Below, piece by piece: positions 48,301-58,207 of a stretch of DNA of 64,000 bases. The position numbers were made by a program, and so were the translations under genes. The stretch's first letter is position 1; each line of letters opens with the position of its first letter. Under the pieces are notes generated by a model. It saw only the letters and a program-made list of their open reading frames with translations. It had not been told where the DNA came from and searched no databases. This DNA comes from Sesamum alatum. Its lineage: Eukaryota > Streptophyta > Magnoliopsida > Lamiales > Pedaliaceae. The stretch covers positions 22,738,979 through 22,802,978 of the forward strand of contig JACGWO010000011.1 of assembly GCA_034509735.1 (NCBI GenBank), read 5' to 3'.

Positions 48301-48617
48301 CTCTCTCACAGGTGAATTTACAATGCTTGAGCTTGCTGAGGCTGTGAAAGAGGTAAGTCTATCATGATCTCTTTCAGAGGTGATCGTTTACATCGTTCTT
48401 AGACTAATACACAGTAGTCGCGGCCATGCAGTTGATAAATCCGGAGGTGGAAATCATAACCGTGGAGAACACGCCAGACGACCCTCGACAAAGAAAGCCG
48501 GACATAACAAAGGCGAAGGCATCGCTGGGGTGGGAACCAAAGGTGAAATTGCGCGAAGGCATACCGCTCATGGAGGCGGACTTCCGCCACAGACTTGAGA
48601 TTTCAGGGAAGAACTGA
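45320..48617 (+). CDS. UXS: UDP-glucuronic acid decarboxylase (UDP-xylose synthase), copy 2
   Basis: Same enzyme and cytosolic class as copy 1. Twelve coding exons: 45320-45400, 46216-46302, 46390-46477, 46777-46868, 47057-47121, 47207-47295, 47416-47493, 47584-47677, 47816-47882, 47957-48020, 48312-48352, 48432-48617. All introns are GT-AG and the exons sum to 1032 nt (343 aa), the usual size for this class. GGAGFIGSH (NAD-binding) lies near residue 37 and YDEGK (catalytic Y and K) near residue 174. Exon lengths equal those of copy 1 except exon 1 (81 against 90 nt). About 24 residues differ outside exon 1, half of them in the last exon. It has FELMRRDVT where copy 1 has FELIRHDVT, a change at a position I recall as conserved. 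Intron 10 carries a MITE. Confidence 0.96.
48045..48252. mobile_element. Small Tourist-like MITE in UXS2 intron 10
   Basis: The ends GGCCTTGTTTACTCG and AGTAAACGAGGCC are inverted repeats like those of Tourist elements. About 180 bp match the copy at 19752-19950. It is wholly intronic and leaves the splice sites intact. UXS1 has no such insertion in the matching intron. Confidence 0.75.
48292..48308 (+). repeat. CT microsatellite abutting the UXS2 exon 11 acceptor
   Basis: A CT repeat runs straight into CACAG|GTGAATTT, so it forms the polypyrimidine tract of this 3' splice site. Confidence 0.9.
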
Positions 48618-48848
48618 TTGCTCTTCTTCTACCTTCCGAGATGCTTATTTGCGGCTTTTATGCGCCTTCTAAATCCAATTTTGTATTCTTTTTAATTTTT
48701 TGTTAAGCGGAATAGTATAGATAAGGAGATGTTTTGCGTGCTCATTGTTTTGAAATTTTTTGATGAGCAAATACGTTTTATAGTTAAAGTTATTCATGAG
48801 ACTCAAACAACACTACGATGTTCATATTCATGAGAATTCAATCTTAGT
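48618..48848 (+). other. UXS2 3' UTR and flank
   Basis: T-rich sequence after the stop codon. No second gene seen before the hAT element. Confidence 0.5.
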
Positions 48849-49459
48849 TAGGGATGACAACGGGGTAGGTCTGGTACGAGTTTGTTAAAATTCGAGACCC
48901 ACCCTGCCAAGAAAATCCCGGACCCGGAACTCGGGACCCGTCGATTGGACCCGGTGAAGCCGGTTAGTATTTTTAAAATATTAAAAAAATATATATATAT
49001 ATATTTTAAAAATAATACTACCATAACTTTATAAGTATAAAACAATAATAATATTAAAAGGTTAACATATTTTGTCTAAATTTATATGTGGATGTTTTAG
49101 CATTGAAATATTAAAAGGTTTAGAAAATATGTTACTTATATGAATATTAAAATATTTATAAAGTATTTTTATTTTTATTTTAACTTATAAAATTATTAAG
49201 TTTATGTCTTATATATAAGTATAATTAAAATTATACATATTTTTATATGTGTATAAATATATTTTATATAAATATATATTAATAATATAAAAAATTAAAA
49301 ATAATAATAATCAGAACGGTTTGAGACAGGTCTGAATTTGAGTCCAAACCCCTAAGACCCAGATTCGTCCCGAGACCCATTTAAGGCATCAAAAATCATC
49401 CCATTCGGGACGGGTCCAGATCCATGTCCGAGTTGAACCCGAACCCATTGTCATCCTTA
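48849..49459. mobile_element. Non-autonomous hAT element
   Basis: The ends TAGGGATGACAACGGGG and CCCATTGTCATCCTTA are hAT-type inverted repeats. The flanks ATCTTAGT (48841-48848) and GTCTTAGT (49460-49467) match at 7 of 8 bases. Subterminal regions are rich in GGACCCGGAAC/GGGTCCAGA motifs. The interior is AT-rich and non-coding. A related copy starts at 55344, and a third probably at 63702. Confidence 0.85.
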
Positions 49460-49467
49460 GTCTTAGT

Positions 49468-50640
49468 GTAATTTTAGTTATGAGGTTTCAGTCTTATTAC
49501 TCAAATAAGACATTGTTTCCCCTTTCAGACTCTTCTATTCTTAAAGAGGCAAAGAGGGATTTAAAAAAAAAAAAAAAAGTCTCATTTCTTGGATGATAAT
49601 TAAATATTATTCAAATAATCATATTTATTCTATGAAAATACAAAGTGGTTTGTGATTTTCTTGGCACATAATTAAGGCGAAATTGACAAAACGACTTTTC
49701 ATATTCAAGTTGATATAATTTTTCGATAAAAAAATTTGTCGAAACAGAACGGAGGATACATGTTGTCAATTTAAAATTATATTGTATAAGAACACTATAA
49801 TTTAAGGGTGCAAAATGCCAATTACCTTGTAAAAGCATGGATTAAAATTTTATTTTCAACACATGTTTCGAGTTTATAAATATTAAAAAGTTTTTAAAAA
49901 CGTTTCGAAAACTCTATAGAAAAATTGTAAAATTAAAAATAAAACATATATAATAGCTGTAAAAAAAATTTAAAATGTTACCTTTCTTTTTTCAATTTAA
50001 TTATATGTAGTTTAATTTTGTATCATTTAGTCAATTGACACTACTTTTATGTAGTATAATTATGTATTTGGAATTATTAATTGATGTAGTTGCTATTGAA
50101 ACTAAATAATAATATAATATTTATGTGTTATAAAATATTTATATTACGTTGATATTTATACATATAACATTACTAATTTAGCTTAATATTAAATTTGTTA
50201 TCATTAAATGAAATACTCATGTATAATACAAAAATTTATGCATTTGTAGCTAAAAGTATGAAATAAATGTTTCTCTGAAAAATTGAGAAAAATAAAAAAT
50301 TTCTTAAGAAACCCAAAAATTTCGAAGCAAAATTAAGAAAAATGAAATATTTTTAAGGACTCTAGATAATTTCGAAAGTACAATATATTTTTGTTTCCAT
50401 AACATCGAAAATGAAAATATTTTCATAGTTTTGACGAAAACGCATGAGACTCTCACGTGAGTCTCTTCCGTCAATTTTGACGGAAGCTTAACGGCAGGGA
50501 CAAAAATCGTGAAAAATGAATGTTTGAGTATCAGTAATGTAATGGGCTTATGTTGGAGGATAAAAATGAATAAGTGTCAAAGTTTGGGGGCGAAAAGTGT
50601 AATTATCCCTAACACAGTCTTACAATTTTTCTTTTGTGAC
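49468..50640. other. Intergenic DNA upstream of the Dabb gene
   Basis: AT-rich. From about 50485 to 50625 is half of a foldback-type element (TTTTGACGGAAGCTTAACGG; GTTTGGGGGCGAAAAGTGTA) without its partner arm. No gene. Confidence 0.45.
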
Positions 50641-50792
50641 GGCAGAAAATTACGATAAAGCAGATATGGGCGTGGTTGCTCGCAGCCACTCAGTCGCAGT
50701 CGGAGACTGCTCCGTGTGAGAGCGGCAGCTAGCGCGCACTTCCCCTGCTCCGCCGCAAACTGTTCAATTCGCGTTCCCGTCCCTCTATCAGA

Positions 50793-51458
50793 ATGTCTTC
50801 ATCCAATTTCAGTTCAACTTCCGACCAAATCATCGAACACATCGTGCTTTATAAACTCAAGCCCGACGCTGATGCTCCCGCCGTCAACGCCATGCTCAGC
50901 AACCTCAAAAGCCTGGGATCCCTCGATTCAGTCCTCCACCTCTCCGCCGGCCCCGTTTCCCGCTGCCGCTCCAACTCCCTCACCTTCACCCACATGCTCC
51001 ACTCCCGGTACCGGTCCAAATCCGACTTGATTTCCTACTCGGAAAACCCAAACCACATCAGCGTCGTCGCGAATTACGTCAAGCCCGTCGTTGATGACGT
51101 CATGGCGGTAGATTGGGTCGCCAATGACTTGTCGGGTTCTCCGGTGATTCCTCCCGGGTCGGCCTCCCGGCTGACCATTTTGAAGCTGAAGGAAGGCACG
51201 GGGGAGAGCGGGAAAAGCGAGGTTTTGGGGTCTTTGAGTGGTATTAAGCAGAAATTCCCGTCAATTGAACAGTTGACGGCGGGGGAGAACTTCTCACCAG
51301 GAAGAGCTAAGGGTTTTTCGATTTGCTCGATTGCGGTTTTCAAGGAATTGAAGGAACTGGAGGCCTTGGCTTCGGAACCGGAGAATAAGGATGAGATTAG
51401 CGAGTTTCTTGTGGTGGATACCGTGGTGCCCGCGACTATTCCATCGGCATGCCTATAA
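50793..51458 (+). CDS. Two-domain stress-response A/B barrel (Dabb) protein
   Basis: A single-exon gene of 221 codons plus stop. The N-terminal Dabb domain is about residues 10-105 (IIEHIVLYKLKPDAD, a helix with LKSLGSLDSVLHLSAG, then HISVVANYVKPVVDDVMAVD). A second, more diverged Dabb-like half covers about residues 120-215 (SRLTILKLKEGTGE ... VFKELKELEALA ... EFLVVDTVVP). Plant proteins of this double-Dabb type (Arabidopsis DABB1/At1g51360-like) are small and usually intronless; their biochemical role is not settled. No transit peptide is evident from the chosen ATG, which sits in CAGAATGTCT with a serine-rich start. The gene is much GC-richer than its surroundings, as is its leader. Confidence 0.9.
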   Translation: MSSSNFSSTSDQIIEHIVLYKLKPDADAPAVNAMLSNLKSLGSLDSVLHLSAGPVSRCRSNSLTFTHMLHSRYRSKSDLISYSENPNHISVVANYVKPVVDDVMAVDWVANDLSGSPVIPPGSASRLTILKLKEGTGESGKSEVLGSLSGIKQKFPSIEQLTAGENFSPGRAKGFSICSIAVFKELKELEALASEPENKDEISEFLVVDTVVPATIPSACL

Positions 51459-51815
51459 ACAAAGTGTTAGACTTGTTCTTTTACTTGAGAGTTGGCGTAT
51501 ATGATTTCTTTTTCATGCATATATATATATATTCCCAGCTTTAATGATATGATCTGATTTGGGCTTGATCTTTTCTCAAGCTAGAATTGCAGCAATGTAA
51601 AATTTGATTTTTATAGCAAACATATATTATTTCACATTTCCTTTTTCTTGCAACCAAATCCAAACAGACGACCAAGTCATTCAAGCATATGTAATATGAC
51701 ACATTTTTACACACGGGTACAATACAAATATGACTTCACAAGTAAGGCAGATAGAGAGCATTACAATTCTACACAAACTTGATGTATTCTCCTATTTACC
51801 TCAACCGGTGACCGT
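51459..51815. other. Convergent 3' region between the Dabb and BET1-like genes
   Basis: The 3' UTRs of two tail-to-tail genes meet here. About 51520 has an AT repeat and TTTAATGATATG. No further gene. Confidence 0.6.
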
Positions 51816-54425
51816 TTACTTGGTAAGATAATATATAACAAGAAAAACAAGCACAAAAGATGCCACAAGTGTAAACATCCTCCGGTTTGATTTGGTCTCC
51901 AACACCTGAGGCAAAGCAAGAACTTTCACACACAGGGAACACAAGTACAGACAAGAGGGAAGTAGTAATTGCAAAGTGGAGGTCGATCGGAATACCATCT
52001 TAAATTTATCCATGGTTCCAGATAAAACTCCTCTTGAGGCATCCATGTCATTTCCCTAAAGTGAAACATAAGCATGTGTTAACAGTAGTGTCATTAGTTA
52101 ATATTTAGATGTAGGTTATATATTACTACAAGAAGATACAATTACAAACCATTCTGTCCAGCATATGGTTATGAGATTGAACTTCCTCATGTACATCACC
52201 TGATATCTGTTGATATAAAGTATCATTAGAACATAGATGGTAATCCAGAGTTGCGAATCGTACAAAAACCCAAATGACATTAATCAGTTCATATATAACA
52301 TTATATTAACTCCACTTTGCCCAATACTAATTCGATCAAGAGCTGTATCTCATCCATTTTTCTGTTATATAACTTGGCTTCCCAATCATTTTAATCCAAA
52401 AAGATCACAATCATTTTAATCCACTTCTTATCTCAACAATCCCATGGTATTAATCCTATGAAAGATTTATTCTATACACAGGTCCTTTTTGGTTTTGTTT
52501 GAGGCATTCTCGTTCATTGTAGGGAGATGGAAATATAGGTAGGTGGATGGAGGTGACAATGAATGACCATCTGAAGATGGATCAAGGGGCTAGTCCAAGT
52601 AGAGGGCAGGAATTGTTTTCTCATTACTTTTGTCTTTACTTTAAAGTTAGGGGCAGACTAGGAAAAGCAATGGATGTATCAAAGAAATATTGTAATTAAA
52701 GCATTTTGAAGAATTGAATGCGATGAAGCAATCCAAAGATGAAGGAAACACTCTCATGTATACTGATAGGTAGGTTTACCCAAGCTGCCAAGCATATAAC
52801 CAACAAGCAGAATACTCACCCAGAATTAATGAACAATCTCATAACATCATCCACTAATCACAAGAACACATTCATAATAAAGGAACCCTCAAGTAACCCA
52901 ATAGTTACATAACAAAATTTTGACAGTATAAACTTACTCTTTTCAGTAGATTAACTCGATCTTGCAGTCCATCAATTGCTATGTCATTTTCTTGCTCATC
53001 AATCTCATGAGTGGAATAGGACGATGAAGCCCTTATACCTCCTTCCTCAATTCCATCAAACAGGGCAGCTCTAGCATTACGATCCCTGAAAACTGTAGCT
53101 CATTATAAACTTAAGAACATTGTACAAGAAACTAAATTACAAAAGACACCCAAGAGATAAAGCAGCCGCAGATAGGAAGCATAAATATTAGTTTGTCTTA
53201 GATTAATCTAGCACTTGATGGCCCTGAAATGGAAGAGACAGAAGTTTGAGTTTGAAGTTTGCAGAATTCAATAACATTTTAAATTTCTTTAAGTGTATAA
53301 TATGTGGCTTAAACCTTTTACCTTTAAATAATAATTTATACATTAATAATGTTTAGATATTGTAAATCATCATTCACTCTATAATTTTCTTCAAATGATC
53401 AACCCATTATCCGAAAGTGGTTACATTATTCTAGGATCAAATTTGGTCCAAACCTGTTAGATTCTCAATTTTAAAGCACTGGCTAAGTATCAGTTAATGA
53501 TGTCAGAACCTCAGAGCAAATCCCATGAAAACTTTGTGGATGCGAAAAACAGAAAGCAAACTTCCCACACTTAAAGATAATACTGGAATAAAAACTTGAA
53601 ATTCTTCAGCTAGGGAGAAGGTTATTTAACGCTATTTTAAGTAAACCATGCTAGCAACTAACATGACAGGAAAGATTCAGACATTCTAAGCAAAAATTTT
53701 ATATATCCACAAAAATGAAATTAAATTATCATTTATCGACAAAACATAATAAACGATTTGGCAATATCTTGCGAAACTTCTAGAGGTCCTGAGATAAGGT
53801 GCTAAGAGCTAGAACCGATTCAGAACATGCTTGTAGATATTCGTATGAAGTAAAATTAGGTATCAAAAGGATATCAGATTTGGAATTCCTCCAATGACCG
53901 AATATACAAGGGCTACAAGCGTGTAAGAGCATATATCACGGTTTAGTTGGATTGATATCTCAAACTTACGAAACAAAAGATAGCAGATACTAAAGCACCA
54001 CACAACATCAAATAGAAATGGAGAAAAGTGATGTGATTAAGAGGAGATGATGGCATAATTAACCAGGCAAAATTGGGAAGAAGATGCAATTATCTGTGGT
54101 TGGATAACTGGCATGTTTATGCATCATCCACACAAGTGTTCTCCAATAATACAACTCAGACCCCATTAAATTAATAGCAGAACAAACGGGTCCTGCATAC
54201 ACTCACAACTTTAAACGCCTAAAATTTCTATCAATTATATCACGCAGAAGGTGATCAACATCACATGCAAGAATGCACCATTCTGTTAAATTCATCATTT
54301 TTCATAATTACACATTACAGAAGCAATTAGTTCAGCAGTACAATCACACATGAAACATACAATAAGACACAGAAATCCAAAAACAAAATGAGTGGCAGCA
54401 GGAGCAAGAACCTTCTAGAATTCAT
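51816..54425 (-). CDS. BET1-like SNARE (Qc-SNARE of the ER-Golgi pathway)
   Basis: Plant homologue of Bet1 (Arabidopsis BS14a/b, BET11/BET12 type), a tail-anchored SNARE for vesicle fusion between ER and Golgi. Five coding exons on the minus strand: 54412-54425, 52938-53085, 52150-52206, 51996-52055, 51816-51905, joining to 369 nt (122 aa), the family's usual length. The N-terminus reads MNSRRDRNARAALFDGIEEG. The SNARE helix spans about residues 37-102 (GLQDRVNLLKRISGDVHEEV; HNHMLDRMGNDMDAS; VLSGTMDKFKM). The membrane anchor MFTLVASFVLVFLVIYYL forms the C-terminus, followed by TK. The first coding exon is only 14 nt, with donor AG|GTTCTT. At the central layer it seems to have D where animal Bet1 has Q, which I recall as normal for the plant proteins. 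Intron 1 (about 1.3 kb) holds a sequence shared with the neighbouring RPC4 leader intron. Confidence 0.95.
53573..53812. repeat. Repeat shared with the RPC4 leader intron, copy A
   Basis: Phrases ACTGGAATAAAAACTTGAA, GTAAACCATGCTAGCAACTA, ATTATCATTTATCG and GGCAATATCTTGCGAAACTT recur in the same order and direction at 58422-58670. It lies in intron 1 of the BET1-like gene. Confidence 0.9.
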
Positions 54426-54742
54426 AGCTGCGGAGACCGATTGCCTGGAGACCGCCGATAAAAAATCGAGATCAAGCTGCAGCTAAACAAAATTCTGCAA
54501 ATCAAATTCACAAAAATAGAAAAAAACAGAAAACAGAATTCACATCAAATAACTAGAAGATTGATCCAGAGCTACTAAAAACCCAAATCGCAAGGTTTTA
54601 CGATGAGCAAAACCACTAAACTATCAGATTAAAACAAGAGGAGAATCGCGAAATCCAAATGGAAATCTTAGATGAGAAGAGAATTAGGCTCACCTAAAGT
54701 AGTAAAATTGCTGCTAATAATAAGAAAATAAGAAGAATAATA
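54426..54742 (-). other. BET1-like 5' UTR and promoter region
   Basis: The leader upstream of the ATG includes CTCCGCAGCTATGAATTC. A likely untranslated first exon ends ACTACTTTAG|GTGAGCC (edge about 54694). No TATA box was found. The foldback MITE at 54743 begins within about 50 bp of the inferred start. Confidence 0.5.
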
Positions 54743-55241
54743 GGGTTAATTACATTTAGACCCCCTCTGAAAATGCATAATTACACTTTGCCCCAAAGAA
54801 GTTTTGAAATTACATTTACACCCCTTCTAAAAATTCTTTGTTTACACCTGACCTCCATTCGTGAAAGTTTGGGCGGAAAATGTTCATTTCAACAAAAATA
54901 ATTACATAAATTTTCAATTTTACCTCTCCGTTAACATTCTCGTGCAATAATTTTGTACTTATAAGGAAAAAATATAATAATATTGGCCTCACTCCATACA
55001 TATACGTTACACTTGTCCTCTTATAAGTACAAAAATATACATGAGAATGTTAAATGATGGAAAAAATTAAAAATTTGTGTAATTATTTTTGTTGACGTGA
55101 ACATTTTTCGTCCAAACTCTAACGGATGGGGGTCAGGTGTAAACAGAGAATTTTCGAAGGGGGTGTAACTGTAATTTCAAAACTTTTTTGAGAAAAAATG
55201 TAATTATACATTCTCAGAGGGGGTGTAAGTGTAACTAACCC
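54743..55241. mobile_element. Foldback MITE, family 2, copy B
   Basis: Begins GGGTTAATTACATTTAGACC and ends GGGTGTAAGTGTAACTAACCC. The left arm TTTACACCTGACCTCC pairs with GGGTCAGGTGTAAA on the right. The flanks AGAATAATA and ATAATAATA match at 8 of 9 bases. It is the same family as 10444-10934 and lies in the promoter region of the BET1-like gene. Confidence 0.82.
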
Positions 55242-55343
55242 ATAATAATAATAATAATACTTAGGAGAGAATTTTATAGATGATGAAACGGAGACGTGTG
55301 CTTTAAATTGGGCTTTTTCGCGGCCCTTTTGGTCGTTTGGAAT

Positions 55344-55670
55344 TAGGGATGACATGAATCGGGTTTGTCAGAACTCCACATCCAACCCACCAATTGATTT
55401 TTGGATTGGAGACTCGATAGATTCGATTTAATATTTTTTAAAAAATAATACTATCATAATTTTATAAATAAAAGATAAAAATATTATTGAAAAATTAATA
55501 TTTTTTTATATTTATATTTGAAATTTTATATTAAATTTTTTTAAAAGTATTATACGTTAAAACATCTATAAAGTACTCATATTATCATTTAATTTATAAT
55601 ACTATTAAGTTTATGTATTATAAAAAAATATAAAGAAAATATAAACATATTTTTTTTATATACATATAAA
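55344..55670. mobile_element. Truncated hAT element related to 48849-49459
   Basis: Starts TAGGGATGACATGAATCGGG and continues with AAAAAATAATACTATCATAA, as in the complete copy. The right terminus was not found. Confidence 0.55.
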
Positions 55671-56007
55671 TAATTATACTCTGATTGTAACATGACGCAC
55701 AAATCATTTGATCCACCCACTTGAAGTAGTGATATCATTCTAAATGTATGAAAAATAATGGCATTTATGATCAAGAAATGTGCTCTAACATCCTCAAAAC
55801 TGTTGAAGATAATATGTTTCAGAAAGAATGTACACCACTTGGATTCTGTGTCCAGACTCACCGTATTATAATCCTTCAAACGTAAGCATAAGCTTATTGT
55901 AAATTTGCCAGTTTAAATAGGCCGTGGAACAAGCACTGCAGGCAGTGGTTGTGCTTCCGGTCTTTGTATATAAGCAAAAATTTCAAAGTTGATGAAACAA
56001 AAAATTA
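55671..56007. other. RPC4 3' flank
   Basis: AT-rich spacer and the probable RPC4 3' UTR. A minus-strand open frame at 55589-55879 has no gene-like features. Confidence 0.45.
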
Positions 56008-58207
56008 TCATAGATCAGCAATAGCATCCAACATGTTGTCTGTGTCGGGGGTGATAACGGCACGTTTGTTGATTTCGCCCATGTTGCAACAATGTTTCTC
56101 TTCTGTATTAATGGCAACAACGTCTTGACCAAACACACAATTCAGACCTGCAGATACCTGCAGATATATGCATCATAACCACCGTACCTTGAACAAATAT
56201 TCTTGATCTTACAACTTTGCTCAAATGGTGTGAACTAATACAATTCTAGAGATAGAATGTTAAAGTTCCATCATTTTCCCAAACATTACCACACAACCAA
56301 AAAACGAGACGATTTGTAAGTGCTGGAAATTTAGAGGAGAGGTTTTGATAGTTTCAAGAGGGGGAGGGGTATACTACTAAATTATAAAGGAGTCGTTCTA
56401 ATTAATCCTTTTTGAAAACTGGTTCTGGATTATGTGATCCTTTAGACATCGGCGAAACTGATAGAAACAAAGGCAAACAATTAGTAATAAGTTATCTCTG
56501 CTATTCTCTTTTCCTATCGATCTTCTCCATCAAACCAATAATTTGTAAATTTTCAGATAGTTTTCTCTGTAGTAAATGATACAAAGAAATAGAGAAAGAA
56601 ACTCTAAATACTTACATCATATAGTGTATCACCAAGCTTCAACTTTATAGCACCGCTCCTGTATACTAACATTTTGCCCATCAAGCCGGCTGGTATATCT
56701 TCCAACCTACAAGGCTTTTGTGATGCTTCTGCACTCTTTCCAGGATTTGAGTTCTTATTTGTCTCTGGGACCTCTGCATTAGTTGATTCCTTTATAGTCG
56801 GCAGAATTGTTGGTAACTGAAGGAAGAAAATAGTGTCCTCTGTATTCTCATCCTGCCACCAATGTCATTAACATCACAACATAATTTCTAGAATGTAGTA
56901 CGTGTTTCCGATTCATCCTAAATGAGTACCAACCAATAGTCCAAGCTCTAAAGCTGAATTTGTCGCACATTCATCATAAGTTGAGCTCTGTGGATCTTCT
57001 GCAAATTCTTCTTCATCAAGAAGTTCTACAAGTAAGAAACCAAGGTCAATGCACTTTGATGAGGTAACATAATAACTATTGGTAATGGTATAAGATGGAA
57101 TCAGGTATTTTTCCCTCATATTAGCAGTACTTTTTCTAGAGTAAATGAGAAATACCTGGATTTCCAGAGTATGGCCTTCTTAAGGGGAGTGTTACAGGAT
57201 AATAGGTGTAATAATCCTGCACAAATTGTCAGCATCATACAACAGAGGACTTCATCCACATTGAACTAGAGGTTTACTTATACATCGCTTACCCATGGTT
57301 CCTTATATTCTTTCTCAACTCTTTGATCAGCACCACCTGCAGGTCGATTGATATTATCAAAAACGCAGACCGAATCTTTTGTTAGTAAAACAAAATACAA
57401 TTGTAGATATGCAATTGCCATCAGAAGACTAGCCTGGGATCCTGTTGATATTCTTGTTAGCACCATATGACCTGAGGGAATTGGATGATCCTCCATAACC
57501 AAAAGCAACCTGAGTCGGCCCAACTGGATCACAAGGACAATTGTAATAAAAGATTGATGATTTGAAAAGTATAACACCTCTGACATATATTCCATTCACA
57601 ATTGCTTATTTTACGCTAGATGCAACTTAGACGTAATAACATATGGAGTACATTCAATAAGACCACAAAGACCTAAAGAGAAGCTTACCTTTCCTCTCAA
57701 CCTTAGGCTTTCCTTTCAAAGATGCTTCCTGGGATGAAAAGCAAAGCCATCACTAAGAAAGAAATCAATTGTAACTCTAAACCAGAAGAGTCTGTAACTA
57801 TAAATGAATTAACAAAGAGGTCTGAAAATACATTAAGGCGGCGTAGAAGCTGCTCTGCCTTAGCTTCCTCGAGCTCATTTTCAACTTTTTCACTGAAACA
57901 TAAATATAAAAGAGAACATAAAAATCGGAGTCATAATAATAACTGAAATTAATTTAAGTACTCAAGCTATAGTAGAGGAAGATGAATACGCTTTAGGCAA
58001 AACAGGCTTTTGTTCTCTCTTGGGAGGAGCTTTTGGTGCAAATCTCACCTATTCCAATCCATGTGCAAATCGAAGAATGCATCTGGTTAGTAAAAGATCA
58101 ATGATCTCACAAAGTATCTGATCATGGAGACAATCATATATTCAGTTCCACATTAATACCTTCCTTGGTGCATTGGTGGTCGATGCGGCCAACGAATCCG
58201 GATCCAT
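56008..58207 (-). CDS. RPC4: DNA-directed RNA polymerase III subunit RPC4
   Basis: Plant homologue of yeast Rpc53/human POLR3D, which pairs with RPC5 (Rpc37) on Pol III and acts in initiation and in termination with reinitiation on tRNA and 5S genes. Ten coding exons on the minus strand: 58160-58207, 57990-58048, 57832-57892, 57689-57728, 57434-57523, 57293-57336, 57156-57216, 56934-57025, 56616-56852, 56008-56157, joining to 882 nt (293 aa). The N-terminus is MDPDSLAASTTNAPRKVRFA, followed by KAPPKREQKP and a charged helix. The C-terminal RPC4 domain (about residues 215-293) includes EDIPAGLMGKMLVYRSGAIK, LKLGDTLYDVSAGLNCVFGQ and the tail ITPDTDNMLDAIADL. Intron 5 (57337-57433) has to begin GC (CCCAG|GCTAGT) for the frame to hold; all others are GT-AG. 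Identity is secure; small exons were placed by phase. Confidence 0.94.

Noticed and set aside
50716..51030. 104-codon frame overlapping the Dabb gene
   Set aside because: It starts at GTG and is a shadow frame of the GC-rich Dabb coding region; no ATG or domain.
51906..51995. Unspliced reading through the last BET1-like intron
   Set aside because: The read-through inserts residues that interrupt a well-known family sequence; splicing at AAGATG|GTATTC and CCTCAG restores it.
57278..57595. 105-codon minus-strand frame within RPC4
   Set aside because: Most of it is out of frame with the RPC4 exons, and the in-frame exons explain the conserved parts.
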